A DNA stretch of 64,000 nt from Acidimicrobiaceae bacterium (GTDB lineage: Bacteria; Actinomycetota; Acidimicrobiia; Acidimicrobiales; UBA8190), in the NCBI GenBank assembly GCA_003151955.1, contig PLZB01000019.1:1-64000 (forward strand). The letters run 5' to 3'. Made by a program: the position numbers and the translations under genes. Positions 51,212 to 59,393 of the stretch are shown here, piece by piece. Under the pieces are notes generated by a model. It was not told the origin of the DNA. It searched no databases and saw only the letters and a program-made list of their open reading frames with translations. The first letter of the stretch is position 1, and every line of letters begins with the position of its first letter.

Positions 51212-51704
51212 GTGGACCCCTTCCGCTCTTCCCGGGACCGAGTCCAACGTTGGCACCGACGTGCATCGCTGTCAACGAGAACACGGTTGGCCATTGATTC
51301 CTACACAGGTCCAAACGAACGACCGGCCTGAATGTGACGGGGCGGATCCCTGACGACCGGGCCGGGTCGACCCGGCGGCAGACCATCAGCCACGCCGATT
51401 CGAGGCGGGGGCTGGGGGAAGCTCCCGGGTTGAGTTCGTCGATCCGCCCGGGCGCAGTCGTTGAGCGCCCGGTGCACCACCCCGGCTCCCGAGCGTGGCG
51501 GCGGCCTTCGACAGCCGCGAGCCCGAGCTCCTCGCTGCAGTGGTCGACCGGCTTGGCCTGCCCGATTGCCCATTCGGCCCGCGCCGACCGCGTCTGGCGT
51601 TCAGCGTTCAACCCCAGCGGAACCGTCCGGCTGGCCACCCGCGCCGCAGACCGCCCGAGTCATGCTTCTGTCCTTGGCCGCTACACCCCAGCCGTCCTGA
51701 CGGG
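51212..51704. other. No recognisable gene
   Basis: About 490 bp with only weak, overlapping open frames and lower GC than the rest. Their composition suits neither strand clearly. It is probably eroded DNA. Confidence 0.45.
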
Positions 51705-52210
51705 TCATCGGTAGGCGGTGTAGTCAGCCCACGGTCGGCCGGTGATGGCGGCCCAGCGGGTGGCGGTGCGAATGCTGACGTTGAGGAGGTCAGCGACGAT
51801 GGCAGCAGGCATGGTGGCGGCGAGGTGGGCCAGGGCGGCTTGGCGGTGGCTGTGGGTGGGGACGTCGAGGGCGAAGAGACGGGTCCCGAGGCTGGTGGCG
51901 TGCAGGGGTCGGGTCTGCCGGCCATGGCGCCCGGGAAAAGCCATTCGTCGTCGCCGCTGATTTGGGAGACGGTCCGAGCGCGGCGGTGTTCGGTGAGGGC
52001 TGCGACATGGTGGTCGAGGGGTGCTGGGAGGCGGATGGGGCTGGTCCCGATGAGGAGCTCGGTGTGTCCGTCCCGGGTGTGGATTTGGTCGGTTCGGAGC
52101 CGGACGATCTTGGTCAGGGGTTGGGCGTAGAGGACCACGAGCAGCCCCGCTACTCGGGTGGCGGGGTCGATGCCCGGTTCGTGAAGGAGGAGGCGCGCCA
52201 CCCGGCTTCT
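51705..52210 (-). pseudogene. Tyrosine-recombinase-like protein, 5'-truncated and frameshifted
   Basis: Two adjoining frames together give an actinobacterial integrase-like protein. The first (52201 to about 51935) reads ARLLLHEPGIDPATRVAGLL, VLYAQPLTKIVRLRTDQIH and GDDEWLFPG. The second (about 51935 to the stop at 51705) reads GRHGRQTRPLHATSLGTRLF, AALAHLAATMPAAIVADLLN and RWAAITGRPWADYTAYR. Adding one T (one A on the plus strand) in the run of four at 51936-51939 restores a single frame with WLFPGRHGR. The N-terminal half is missing. A sequencing slip could explain the frameshift but not the truncation. Confidence 0.7.
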
Positions 52211-52300
52211 CCCAGATCGTCTTCACGATCTTGGCGGTGATCACCGTGGTCAACCTGGTGTTCTTCTCCGTCCTACGTCGGTTCATGGGCCGGGACTCCG
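52200..52300 (+). pseudogene. Possible membrane-protein C-terminal fragment
   Basis: The plus strand reads FSQIVFTILAVITVVNLVFF followed by SVLRRFMGRDSGRL, a membrane helix with a basic tail. It starts where the recombinase remnant breaks off, and no gene body precedes it. It may be the 3' end of a lost membrane-protein gene. Weak evidence. Confidence 0.25.
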
Positions 52301-52306
52301 GCCGGC

Positions 52307-52755
52307 TCAGGCCGCGGCGGGCACCGCCCCGACCACCCGGTTTCGGCCCGCCGTCTTGGCCCGGTAGAGGGCCTCGTCGGCCCGCCGGACGAGGGCCTCG
52401 GGCTCCTCCTCGCCGTCCCAGGCCGCCACCCCGGCGGAGAGGGAGACGGCCCGGTGGGCCGGGACAGTCCGGGCCAGCTCCTTGACGGCCTCGATGACCT
52501 GGAGGGCACCGTCCAGGTCGGTGTCCCGGAGGACCACGCAGAACTCCTCTCCCCCGTACCGGGCCATCAGGTCCTGGCCCCGGATCCGCTGGGCCATGGC
52601 CGCCGACATGGTCCGCAGGAGCCGGTCCCCGGCCAGGTGACCGAAGCGGTCGTTGTACCGCTTGAAGTCGTCGAGGTCGAGCATGGCCACGCTGAAGGTC
52701 TCCCCCAGCCGGATGGCCCGGACCCATGGCCGCCTCCAGAAGGCCGGCCCTGACC
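52307..52755 (-). pseudogene. Truncated GGDEF (diguanylate cyclase) gene
   Basis: The minus strand carries the C-terminal ~145 codons of a GGDEF domain: VRAIRLGETFSVAMLDLDDF, RYNDRFGHLAGDRLLRTM, the signature ARYGGEEFCVVLRD and SLSAGVAAWDGEE, ending ALYRAKTAGRNRVVG. An RxxD inhibitory site (RGQD) sits five residues before GGEEF. The N-terminal D.LTGL.NRR is missing and a TGA lies upstream in frame, so the gene is broken at its 5' end. A GTG at 52690 could still start a 127-residue fragment, which would lack part of the nucleotide site. Confidence 0.75.
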
Positions 52756-52881
52756 TCGTCCCCGCTCACTTCGGCAGCTCCAACGGTGAGGTTGAGCATG
52801 TCACCGGTGGTCACCGTCGTTGTGATGTGATCCCGGACCGTCAGCCGTGCGCCCGGAGGGGTCCGGGGCCAGAATGGTCCG
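52756..52881. other. Gap upstream of the methyltransferase
   Basis: About 125 bp. CAGAAT at 52870-52875, 6 nt before GTG 52882, fits the local leaderless pattern at its A and final T. Nothing else recognised. Confidence 0.35.
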
Positions 52882-53538
52882 GTGGACCACGCCCCCGGCC
52901 AGCACGACCACGGCGCCGGCTGGGACCACCCCGGACACGTCGACTGGTATCTGGGACGGGTCGAGGGGCTGAAGCCCCGGCTGGCCGGGGAGGAGGTCCT
53001 CCGGGAGATCCTCCCGGCCGAGCCCCGGTCCGCGCTCGACCTGGGCTGCGGGGACGGCCGGCTCACCAGCCTGGTCCTGGCGGCCCGGCCCACCGTCGTC
53101 CGGGCCGTGGCCGTCGACAACTCCCTGCCGATGCTGGACCGGGCCCGGGAGCGGTTCGCCGCCGACGACCGGGTCACGGTGGCGGCCTGGGACCTGGCCG
53201 AGGACCTGAGCCTCCTGGGGGCCTTCGACGTGATCGTGTCGGGGTTCGCCATCCACCATCTCGTCGACGCCCGGAAGGCGACGCTCACCGCCGAGGTGGC
53301 CGGTCAGCTCCGGCCCGGGGGGGTCTTCGCCAACCTGGAGATCGTGGCCTCGGCCACCGGGGCCCTCCACCGGGAGTTCCTGGCCGCCATCGGCCGGGAG
53401 GCCGACGACGCCGAGGACCGGCCCGTCGACGTCGAGACCCAGCTGGGCTGGATGCGCCAAGCCGGGCTGGCCGACGTCGACTGCCTCTGGCGGTGGCGGG
53501 GAATGGCCCTGCTGGCCGGGCGTCGGCCGGCGAACTGA
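52882..53538 (+). CDS. Class I SAM-dependent methyltransferase
   Basis: A 218-residue methyltransferase. Motif I is LDLGCGDGRLTSL (about residues 52-64), the acidic residue after strand 2 lies in AVAVDNSLPML, and motif IV reads DVIVSGFAIHHLVD. GQLRPGGVFANLEIV is the usual post-motif block. The His-rich start (HAPGQHDHGAGWDHPGHVDWY) is seen in a group of uncharacterised actinobacterial methyltransferases. Substrate unknown. GTG 52882 appears leaderless. Confidence 0.85.
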   Translation: MDHAPGQHDHGAGWDHPGHVDWYLGRVEGLKPRLAGEEVLREILPAEPRSALDLGCGDGRLTSLVLAARPTVVRAVAVDNSLPMLDRARERFAADDRVTVAAWDLAEDLSLLGAFDVIVSGFAIHHLVDARKATLTAEVAGQLRPGGVFANLEIVASATGALHREFLAAIGREADDAEDRPVDVETQLGWMRQAGLADVDCLWRWRGMALLAGRRPAN

Positions 53539-53548
53539 GGCGGGACCT

Positions 53549-55504
53549 TCAGGTGGCGATCCCGACGATGGGGCTGGCCAGGTAGTGGCCCCCCATCGAG
53601 CCCTGGAAGGGGGCGTTGAAGGCGAAGATTCCCCCGTCGGAGGCCACCTGCCAGTAGCCCCCCGTGGCCGGGTCGTAGGCCATCGAAACGATGGGCTGGG
53701 CCAGGTAGTGGCCGCCCATCGAGCCCTCGAAGGGGGCGCCGAAGGCGAAGATCCCCCCGTCGGAGGCCACCTCCCAGTAGCCCCCGGTGGCGGTGTCGAG
53801 GGCCATCCCCACGATGGGCCGGTTGAGGGGTCGGCCGCCCATCGACCCGGCGAAGGGGGCGTTCCCGAAGGAGAAGATCCCCCCGTCGGAGGCCACCAGC
53901 CGGTAGCCGTGGCCGTCGGCGGTGGGCAGGATGGCCACCACCGGGGCGTTCAGGGGCTGGCCTCCCATCGAGCCGTCGAAGGCGGCGTCCCCGAAGGCGA
54001 AGATCCCCCCGTCGGAGGCCACCTCCCAGTAGCCCCCGCCGTCGGGGGTGGCGGCCATCCCCACGATGGGCCGGTTGAGGGTCTGGCCGCCCATCGATCC
54101 GAAGAAGGGGGCGTCGAAGGCGAAGATCCCCCCGTCGGAGGCCACCTCCCAGTAGCCCCCGGTGGCCGGGTCCCCGGCCATCGAAACGATGGGCCGGTTG
54201 AGGGTCCGGCCGCCCATCGATCCGTGGAAGGGGGCCGTCCCGAAGGCGAAGATCCCCCCGTCCGAGGCCACCATCCAGGTCCCCGCCCCCTGGGGGGTGA
54301 GGACGGGGGCGGTGGTCTCGATCAGGGGGTCGACGTTCCCGGACCCGATGGAGGTCCCGGCGAGGACGCACTGGCCCGCGGCCGGGCAGGCCACCCCGGC
54401 CAGCTCCGAGGAGGCCACGCTCTGGCTCGGCCCCGTCGTCCAGGCCGTCCCGTTCCAGTGGGCGGCCAGGCTCTGCTCGGTGGGGCCGCCCCGCTCCACG
54501 GTCCCCCCCGCCGCCCAGCAGTCGTCGGCGGCGACACAGGCCACCGAGAAGAGGTCGTTCCACTGGTTGACATCGGCGTTGGGGAGGACGGTGGGGGCGG
54601 AGAGGACGGCGGTGGCGGGGACGGCGGCCCCGGTCAGCTCGACCGAGACGGCCCGTTCCAGGTCCCCGGGGTTCTGGTAGCCGACCAGGACGCAGGTCGA
54701 GGCGGAACCGCACTTGAGGTCGTTCAGGATGAGGACGGCCGCGCCCCCGATGGTCACGCTGCCGGCCGAGGTCCAGGTCGAGCCGTTCCACTCCTCGACG
54801 GCGTTGTCCTGGTTGGTGACCCCGTTGTTCATGACCGTCCAGCACTCCCCCGCCACCGGGCAGGAGACGGCCAAGAAGCCGTTGTCGGGTGTGGTGGGAT
54901 TGGCGATGATCGACCAGGTGCTGCCGTTCCAGGACTCGGCCAGGGGGGAGTTGGCACTGCCGGTCCAGCTCTCCCCCACGGCCAGGCAGGAGCCGGCCGA
55001 GCTGCAGGAGACCTCGTTCAACTCGGCGCCGACGGCCCCGCCGGGGGTCACTGCGGTCATGGCGTTCCAGGAGGAGCCGGTCCAGCGGGTGATGTAGGCG
55101 GCCGTGGGGATGGGGGTGTTCTGGCTGTCGACGGAGCCGGTGGCGCCCACGGCGATGCAGTCCGAGCTGGAGACACAGGTGACCCCGTTCAGGAGCATCG
55201 AGGTCGTTCCCGGTGGCCGGGGCCCCTGGTCGGTGACGAGGATCCAGCCCGTGGGGGTCTCCTGTTCGATGACGTCGTACCAGTTGCCCAGGCCGACCCG
55301 GGTGTAGCCCACGGCGAAGCAGTTCGTCGGAGCCCCGCAGGCCACCCCCTGGAGGAAGGCCCACTGGCCGTTGGACTGGCTGGGGACGACGGCCAGGTAG
55401 GTCCCCCCCGGCGAAGGGTTGGCCGATGCCGGTCCGACCCCGGACGACGTCAGGAGGGCGGCCGAAGCCACCAACGATGCCAGGACGAGCCTGCCTCGGA
55501 CCAT
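53549..55504 (-). CDS. Secreted repeat protein (Cys-pair repeats plus six VASDGGIFAFG repeats)
   Basis: A 651-residue exported protein with a signal peptide (residues 1-28, cut near SANPSPG). The first ~400 residues hold about seven copies of a ~45-residue unit with a conserved Cys pair, e.g. LNGVTCVSSSDCIAVG, LNEVSCSSAGSCLAVGES and FLAVSCPVAGECWTV. The last ~240 residues hold six repeats of 'VASDGGIFAFG..PF.GSMGG..LN.PIVGMA', 40-42 residues each, probably a beta-propeller. Such repeats are frequent in secreted proteins of Acidimicrobiia. Function is likely extracellular binding; no catalytic motif is seen. ATG 55504 follows GGGAGG. Confidence 0.82.
   Translation of the reverse strand: MVRGRLVLASLVASAALLTSSGVGPASANPSPGGTYLAVVPSQSNGQWAFLQGVACGAPTNCFAVGYTRVGLGNWYDVIEQETPTGWILVTDQGPRPPGTTSMLLNGVTCVSSSDCIAVGATGSVDSQNTPIPTAAYITRWTGSSWNAMTAVTPGGAVGAELNEVSCSSAGSCLAVGESWTGSANSPLAESWNGSTWSIIANPTTPDNGFLAVSCPVAGECWTVMNNGVTNQDNAVEEWNGSTWTSAGSVTIGGAAVLILNDLKCGSASTCVLVGYQNPGDLERAVSVELTGAAVPATAVLSAPTVLPNADVNQWNDLFSVACVAADDCWAAGGTVERGGPTEQSLAAHWNGTAWTTGPSQSVASSELAGVACPAAGQCVLAGTSIGSGNVDPLIETTAPVLTPQGAGTWMVASDGGIFAFGTAPFHGSMGGRTLNRPIVSMAGDPATGGYWEVASDGGIFAFDAPFFGSMGGQTLNRPIVGMAATPDGGGYWEVASDGGIFAFGDAAFDGSMGGQPLNAPVVAILPTADGHGYRLVASDGGIFSFGNAPFAGSMGGRPLNRPIVGMALDTATGGYWEVASDGGIFAFGAPFEGSMGGHYLAQPIVSMAYDPATGGYWQVASDGGIFAFNAPFQGSMGGHYLASPIVGIAT
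53552..54285 (-). repeat. Six tandem ~124-bp coding repeats
   Basis: The DNA for VASDGGIFAFG recurs six times, as plus-strand GAAGATCCCCCCGTCGGAGG and close variants at intervals of about 120-126 bp. The repeats are in frame and code for propeller blades. Confidence 0.85.
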
Positions 55505-55588
55505 GACGACCTCCCGCTCTCCGGTGTTCCGGTTGCCACGCTACTCAGCCCCACCTCTTCCGGAGGGACGCCCGGCTCTTGGCGTGAC

Positions 55589-56002
55589 TCAGTCCAGACC
55601 CTCGACAACGACGGTCCGGTAGGGGGCGGCCAGCCGCTCCAGATCGGCCCGGTCCTGACTGAGGATGACCCCGCCGCCGGCCTCGACGGCGACGGCCACC
55701 ACGTGGGCGTCCACCATGTCCTCCGACCCGGAACCGGCCGCCTCGAGGACCCCACCCACCATCCGGGCCAGGCGTCGGTCGGTGTCCCGGCAGGTAATCC
55801 CGTCCCGGTGCCGGGCCAGGAGGGCGTCCACGGCCTGCGTCCGGGAGCGACCCCGGCTGAGCTCGGCCAGAACCACCGTCGCCACCGCCACGTCATGGCC
55901 GTCGCGTTCGGCCGCATCCATGGCCCGCCAGACCCGGCGCATGGCCGGTGAGTCGGGACCGCTGAGGGCGTTGAGGGCCTCGCTGTCCAGGGAGACGATC
56001 AC
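55589..56002 (-). CDS. VapC-like PIN-domain toxin
   Basis: A 137-residue PIN protein. Motif I is VSLDSEALNALSG (residues 3-15), a second acid lies in TVVLAELSRG (about 43-52), and the later pair is in EDMVDAHVVAVAVEAGGGVILSQDRADLERL (about 93-123). All acidic positions are present, so it is probably an active RNase. GTG 56002 overlaps the antitoxin stop as GTGA. Confidence 0.85.
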   Translation of the reverse strand: MIVSLDSEALNALSGPDSPAMRRVWRAMDAAERDGHDVAVATVVLAELSRGRSRTQAVDALLARHRDGITCRDTDRRLARMVGGVLEAAGSGSEDMVDAHVVAVAVEAGGGVILSQDRADLERLAAPYRTVVVEGLD

Positions 56003-56241
56003 GAGCCGTTGAGGATCCGCCCGTAACGGGCGATCTCGGGCTCGTCCTCCTCGGTGAGGGGTCCGTGCTCGGCGGCCAGGTCGTCGAGGAGGGCCCGGAG
56101 GGCCCGGCGCCGCCGGCGCCGGGCGATCTCGGTCCGGAGCGCCTCGTTGACCTGGGCCGAGAGGGCCATGTCGGGGAATTCCTCGAGCTCGTCGACGATG
56201 TCGGCGTCGAGGGTCAGGGAGACCTTCCGTTTCGGAGCCAT
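55999..56241 (-). CDS. VapB-like antitoxin (ribbon-helix-helix)
   Basis: An 80-residue protein: KVSLTLDADIVDELEEFPDMALSAQVNEALRTEIARRRRRR is strand-helix-helix, and LLDDLAAEHGPLTEEDEPEIARYGRIL is the toxin-binding arm, similar to CC2985-type antitoxins. Leaderless start at ATG 56241 downstream of a perfect palindrome. It overlaps the PIN gene by 4 nt. Confidence 0.83.
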   Translation of the reverse strand: MAPKRKVSLTLDADIVDELEEFPDMALSAQVNEALRTEIARRRRRRALRALLDDLAAEHGPLTEEDEPEIARYGRILNGS

Positions 56242-56247
56242 GAAGTC

Positions 56248-56277
56248 ATCCTACCATCCTCCTACTCTGGTAGGAGG
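56248..56277 (-). promoter_or_regulatory. vapBC-like promoter and perfect palindromic operator
   Basis: TAGGAT on the minus strand (plus 56248-56253) is 6 nt before ATG 56241. Immediately upstream, CCTCCTAC TCTG GTAGGAGG (plus 56258-56277) is a perfect 8+4+8 palindrome lying in the -35/-10 spacer. The half-site GTAGGA recurs in the -10, so a repressor there would compete with polymerase. Confidence 0.65.
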
Positions 56278-56282
56278 AACGC

Positions 56283-57701
56283 TCAGCGCTGCATGGCCTT
56301 CACCTCGAGGAACTCCTCGAGGCCGTACTTCCCGAGCTCCCGGCCGATCCCGGACTGCTTGTAGCCGCCGAAGGGGGCCAGGGGGTTGAAGCTCCCCCCG
56401 TTCACCTCGACCTGGCCGGTCCGGAGCCTCCGGGCCACGGCCTCGGCGTGCTCCTGGGTCCCGGCCCAGACCCCCCCGGAGAGGCCGTAGGGGGTGTCGT
56501 TGGCGATGGCGACGGCCTCCTCCTCGGTGTCGTAGGGGATGATGGAGAGGACCGGCCCGAAGATCTCCTCCCGGGCGATCGTCATGTCGTTGGTCACCTC
56601 GGAGAAGACGGTCGGGGAGACGAAGAAGCCCGTCTCGAGGCCCTCGGGGGCCTCGGCCCCGCCGGTGAGGAGCTTGGCCCCCTCCTCGATCCCCTTGGCG
56701 ATGTAGCTGCGGACCCGGTCCTGCTGGGCCTTGGAGACGAGGGGCCCGAGCCGGCTGGTGGCCTCGAAGGGGTCACCCGGGGTGAAGGCCTCGGCCGCGG
56801 TGACGGCCAGGGCCTCGGCCTCGGCCAGGCGGGACCGGGGGACGAGCATCCGGGTCAGCGCCGAGCAGGTCTGGCCGGAGTTGAGATAGCAGGCCGAGAC
56901 CCCGGCGGGGATGGCCTTGACGAAGTCGGCGTCCTCGAGGATGACGTTGGCGGACTTCCCCCCCAGCTCGAGGGCGACCCGCTTGACCGACTCGGCCGCC
57001 AGGGCCATGACCCGCTTCCCGGCCCGGGTGGAGCCGGTGAAGGAGACGAAGTCGACGAGGGGGTGGGAGGCGATGGCCTCGCCGACGACGGGGCCGACCC
57101 CGGTGACGAGGTTGAAGACCCCCGGGGGGAGTCCGACCTCGTCGAAGACCTCGGCCAGGATGAAGGCGTTGAGGGGGGCAACCTCACTCGGCTTCAGGAC
57201 GACGGTGCAGCCGGCGGCGAGGGCGGGGGCCACCTTGGCGCAGATCTGGTGGAGGGGGTAGTTCCAGGGGGTGATGGCCCCGACGACCCCGACGGGCTCC
57301 CGGACGATGAGGGAGTTCCCGACCTCCTCCTCGAAGGGGAACTCGAGGACCTGGGCGGCGTTGGTGGCGAAGCTCATGAGGGGGAGCCCGACCTGGATCA
57401 TCCCGGAGAGGGTCATCGGCATGCCGACCTCCCGGGAGATGAGGGTGGCGATCTCGTCCATCCGGGCGGCCAGGGCCTCCTGGACCCGGCCCAGGAGCTT
57501 CGAGCGCTCCTCGACCGAGGTGGCGGACCAGTCCCCGAAGGCGGCGGCGGCGGCCCTGGCGGCGGCGTCGACGTCCTCGGGGGTCCCCTCGGGGACGGTC
57601 CCCATGACCTCCTCGGTGGTCGAGTTCACGACCTCCAGGGTTCCCTGGCCGGTCGAGGGCACCCAGGCCCCGTTGATGTAGAGCTTGTCCCGGACCTCCA
57701 T
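56283..57701 (-). CDS. NAD(P)-dependent aldehyde dehydrogenase
   Basis: A 472-residue aldehyde dehydrogenase. [15 protein letters not shown] is the cofactor-binding entry, [11 protein letters not shown] the Rossmann Gly region, [13 protein letters not shown] holds the general base Glu, and [13 protein letters not shown] the nucleophile Cys. [20 protein letters not shown] and [15 protein letters not shown] complete the family marks. The substrate is not predictable; the sequence is of the general ALDH (betaine/aliphatic aldehyde) type. ATG 57701 follows GGGGAGGG. It ends close to the vapBC-like operator. Confidence 0.93.
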   Translation of the reverse strand: MEVRDKLYINGAWVPSTGQGTLEVVNSTTEEVMGTVPEGTPEDVDAAARAAAAAFGDWSATSVEERSKLLGRVQEALAARMDEIATLISREVGMPMTLSGMIQVGLPLMSFATNAAQVLEFPFEEEVGNSLIVREPVGVVGAITPWNYPLHQICAKVAPALAAGCTVVLKPSEVAPLNAFILAEVFDEVGLPPGVFNLVTGVGPVVGEAIASHPLVDFVSFTGSTRAGKRVMALAAESVKRVALELGGKSANVILEDADFVKAIPAGVSACYLNSGQTCSALTRMLVPRSRLAEAEALAVTAAEAFTPGDPFEATSRLGPLVSKAQQDRVRSYIAKGIEEGAKLLTGGAEAPEGLETGFFVSPTVFSEVTNDMTIAREEIFGPVLSIIPYDTEEEAVAIANDTPYGLSGGVWAGTQEHAEAVARRLRTGQVEVNGGSFNPLAPFGGYKQSGIGRELGKYGLEEFLEVKAMQR

Positions 57702-57918
57702 GAGACCCTCCCCTTCTTCCTGTTCGGCTACCCGATCGACTCTACGCCCCCCGTTCCTCCCCCGCCCCTCCGGCACCCCCCGCAGCCCTCTGACCACACA
57801 TTGGGCTCAATTATGCGCGACGCTGGAAGAGGAACCCCCCTGGCGGTGTTGGTAAGGACCAGAGGGTTTTCCATCCCGGCGCCGCCGGGGAGGGACCGAT
57901 CGAGGAGGAAGCGGCAAC
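57702..57918. other. Divergent intergenic region
   Basis: About 215 bp. CTGACC and TATGCG around 57790-57817 might be a promoter for the small plus-strand gene. An imperfect inverted repeat (GGAACCCCCCTGG with CCAGAGGGTTTTCC) lies at about 57827-57872. No gene was recognised. Confidence 0.35.
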
Positions 57919-58161
57919 ATGAGCCTGGCGACCGTGCTCGACGACTGGGAGCTGGAGATCGACGGGCAGACGATGCTCCGCCCGAGCACCATCCAGAACC
58001 GCCTCCTCGAGGTCCACGACCACGTGGACGGCGATGTCCGGGCCGCGGTGGAGACCTGGCTCGGGGGCAGCGTCGACCGCCACATGTACAGCGCCGACGA
58101 GGTCAACGACATGATCGCCGCCCTCCGGGAGCAGTCCGAGGACCCCGTCCCCGTTCCCTGA
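57919..58161 (+). CDS. Small conserved-looking hypothetical protein
   Basis: An 80-residue protein, well preceded by GAGGAAG. It reads MSLATVLDDWELEIDGQTML, RPSTIQNRLLEVHDHVDGDV, then AAVETWLGGSVDRHMYSADEV, and ends in a helix and PVPVP. It looks folded and acidic but belongs to no family I know. The adjacent small Cys-rich gene converges on it with 12 bp between stops. Confidence 0.55.
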   Translation: MSLATVLDDWELEIDGQTMLRPSTIQNRLLEVHDHVDGDVRAAVETWLGGSVDRHMYSADEVNDMIAALREQSEDPVPVP

Positions 58162-58173
58162 CGGTCCGGTACC

Positions 58174-58383
58174 TCAGTTCGTCCAGGCGCTCCGCTCCGG
58201 GGCCATCGGCCCGAGGGGGTCGCAGCAGGGGCAGGGACATCCCAGGGCCTCGGTGCAGAGGACCGTGGCCAGGTGGTGCTCGACGGTCCGCTCGGCGCAC
58301 TCGAAGGAGAAGAGCTCGAGGGTGCAGAGCGCCACCGTCCCGTCCCGGTGGAGGATCAGGTCCCCCTCGCAGTGATCGTCCAT
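58174..58383 (-). CDS. Small cysteine-rich hypothetical protein
   Basis: A 69-residue protein with seven Cys residues: one each in DDHCEGD, VALCTLEL, FECAER and VLCTEALG, then a cluster CPCPCC. The final CPCPCCDPLGP suggests metal binding. A GGAGA lies 10 nt before ATG 58383. No homologous family is recognised; a role in metal handling is speculation. Confidence 0.5.
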   Translation of the reverse strand: MDDHCEGDLILHRDGTVALCTLELFSFECAERTVEHHLATVLCTEALGCPCPCCDPLGPMAPERSAWTN

Positions 58384-58466
58384 GGCGCTGGTCTCCGGTC
58401 CCCCCCCGAAGCGATTCCCTCTTGCACAGGGCAACGGCGGGGGGAGGCGAACCGTGCGGGGAAATC

Positions 58467-59363
58467 TCAGCCCAGCCGGCTCCTGAGGTAGGAGCCGAGG
58501 TGGGCCACCCCGGCGGCGGCCTCGGGAGAGCTGGGGGCGAGCTGCATCCAGAGGTGGATGCAGTCGGGGAAGACCTCGAGCTCGGAGTCGACGTCGGAGG
58601 CGGCGGCCTTCTCGAAGAGGCCGATGGCGTCGTCGTGGAGGATCTCGGCCGAGCCGACCAGGACGAGGAGTGGGGGGAGGCCCCGGAGGTCGTCGAGGAG
58701 GGGTGAGGCGGTGGGGGTCTCGGCCGGAACCCCGGCCAGGTAGTGGTCGGCCATGGTCCGGAGCCAGCCGGGGCTGAGGACGGGGTCGAGGGGGGCCCGG
58801 GCCTCGATGCTCCGGGCCCTGCAGGTCAGGTCGACCCAGGGGGAGACGGCCACGAGGGCGGCGGGGAGCCGGTCCCCGGCCCGGTGGAGGGCCAGGGCGG
58901 TGGCGACGGCGAGGCCCCCGCCGGCGGAGTCCCCGGTGAGGGCGGTCCGGCGGGGATCGACCCCCTCCTCCCCGATCAGGGCCCGGTAGGCGGCCAGGGC
59001 GTCCTCGAGGGCGGCGGGGTGGGGGTGCTCGGGGGCGAGCCGGTAGTCGAGGAGGAGGACCCGGGCGCCGGCCGCGGCCGAGATCCGGGCCATGACCTCC
59101 CGGTGGGTGGCCGGCCCCCCGATGACGTAGCCCCCGCCGTGGAGGTGGAGGAGGACCCGGTCGGGGTCGGACCCGGGGGCGGTCACCCACTCCCCCGCCA
59201 CCCCACCGACCTCGACCGGGGTGACGTCGACATCGTCGGGGACGGGGGTCATCGAGGCCCCGAGCTCCCAGTTGGCCCGCTGCTCGCCCACGGTCACCTC
59301 CGGGCCGAAGAGGTTCGCCCCCCGGAGGAATTCGGCCACCGACTGCAGCTCTGGGCTGGGCAT
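58467..59363 (-). CDS. Alpha/beta-hydrolase, hormone-sensitive-lipase family esterase
   Basis: A 298-residue esterase. The oxyanion motif HLHGGGYVIGG is at about residues 73-83, the nucleophile Ser in GDSAGGGLAVA (about 146), the catalytic Asp near VLVGSAEILHDDA and the His in DCIHLWMQL. These mark the HSL (bacterial family IV) group, which hydrolyses short-chain esters. No signal peptide. ATG 59363 has AAGGAG about 11 nt upstream. Confidence 0.92.
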   Translation of the reverse strand: MPSPELQSVAEFLRGANLFGPEVTVGEQRANWELGASMTPVPDDVDVTPVEVGGVAGEWVTAPGSDPDRVLLHLHGGGYVIGGPATHREVMARISAAAGARVLLLDYRLAPEHPHPAALEDALAAYRALIGEEGVDPRRTALTGDSAGGGLAVATALALHRAGDRLPAALVAVSPWVDLTCRARSIEARAPLDPVLSPGWLRTMADHYLAGVPAETPTASPLLDDLRGLPPLLVLVGSAEILHDDAIGLFEKAAASDVDSELEVFPDCIHLWMQLAPSSPEAAAGVAHLGSYLRSRLG

Positions 59364-59393
59364 GACCGGGGGGCTCCTTCGCGGGGTCCCCGG

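Noticed and set aside
51048-51638. A 196-codon minus-strand frame
   Set aside because: No domain, no ribosome site, and it overlaps the start region of the Thr-rich gene in another frame; it reads like eroded DNA.
53552-54285. CRISPR-like array of regular repeats
   Set aside because: The ~124-bp repeats are in frame and encode protein blades; no spacers of uniform length are present.
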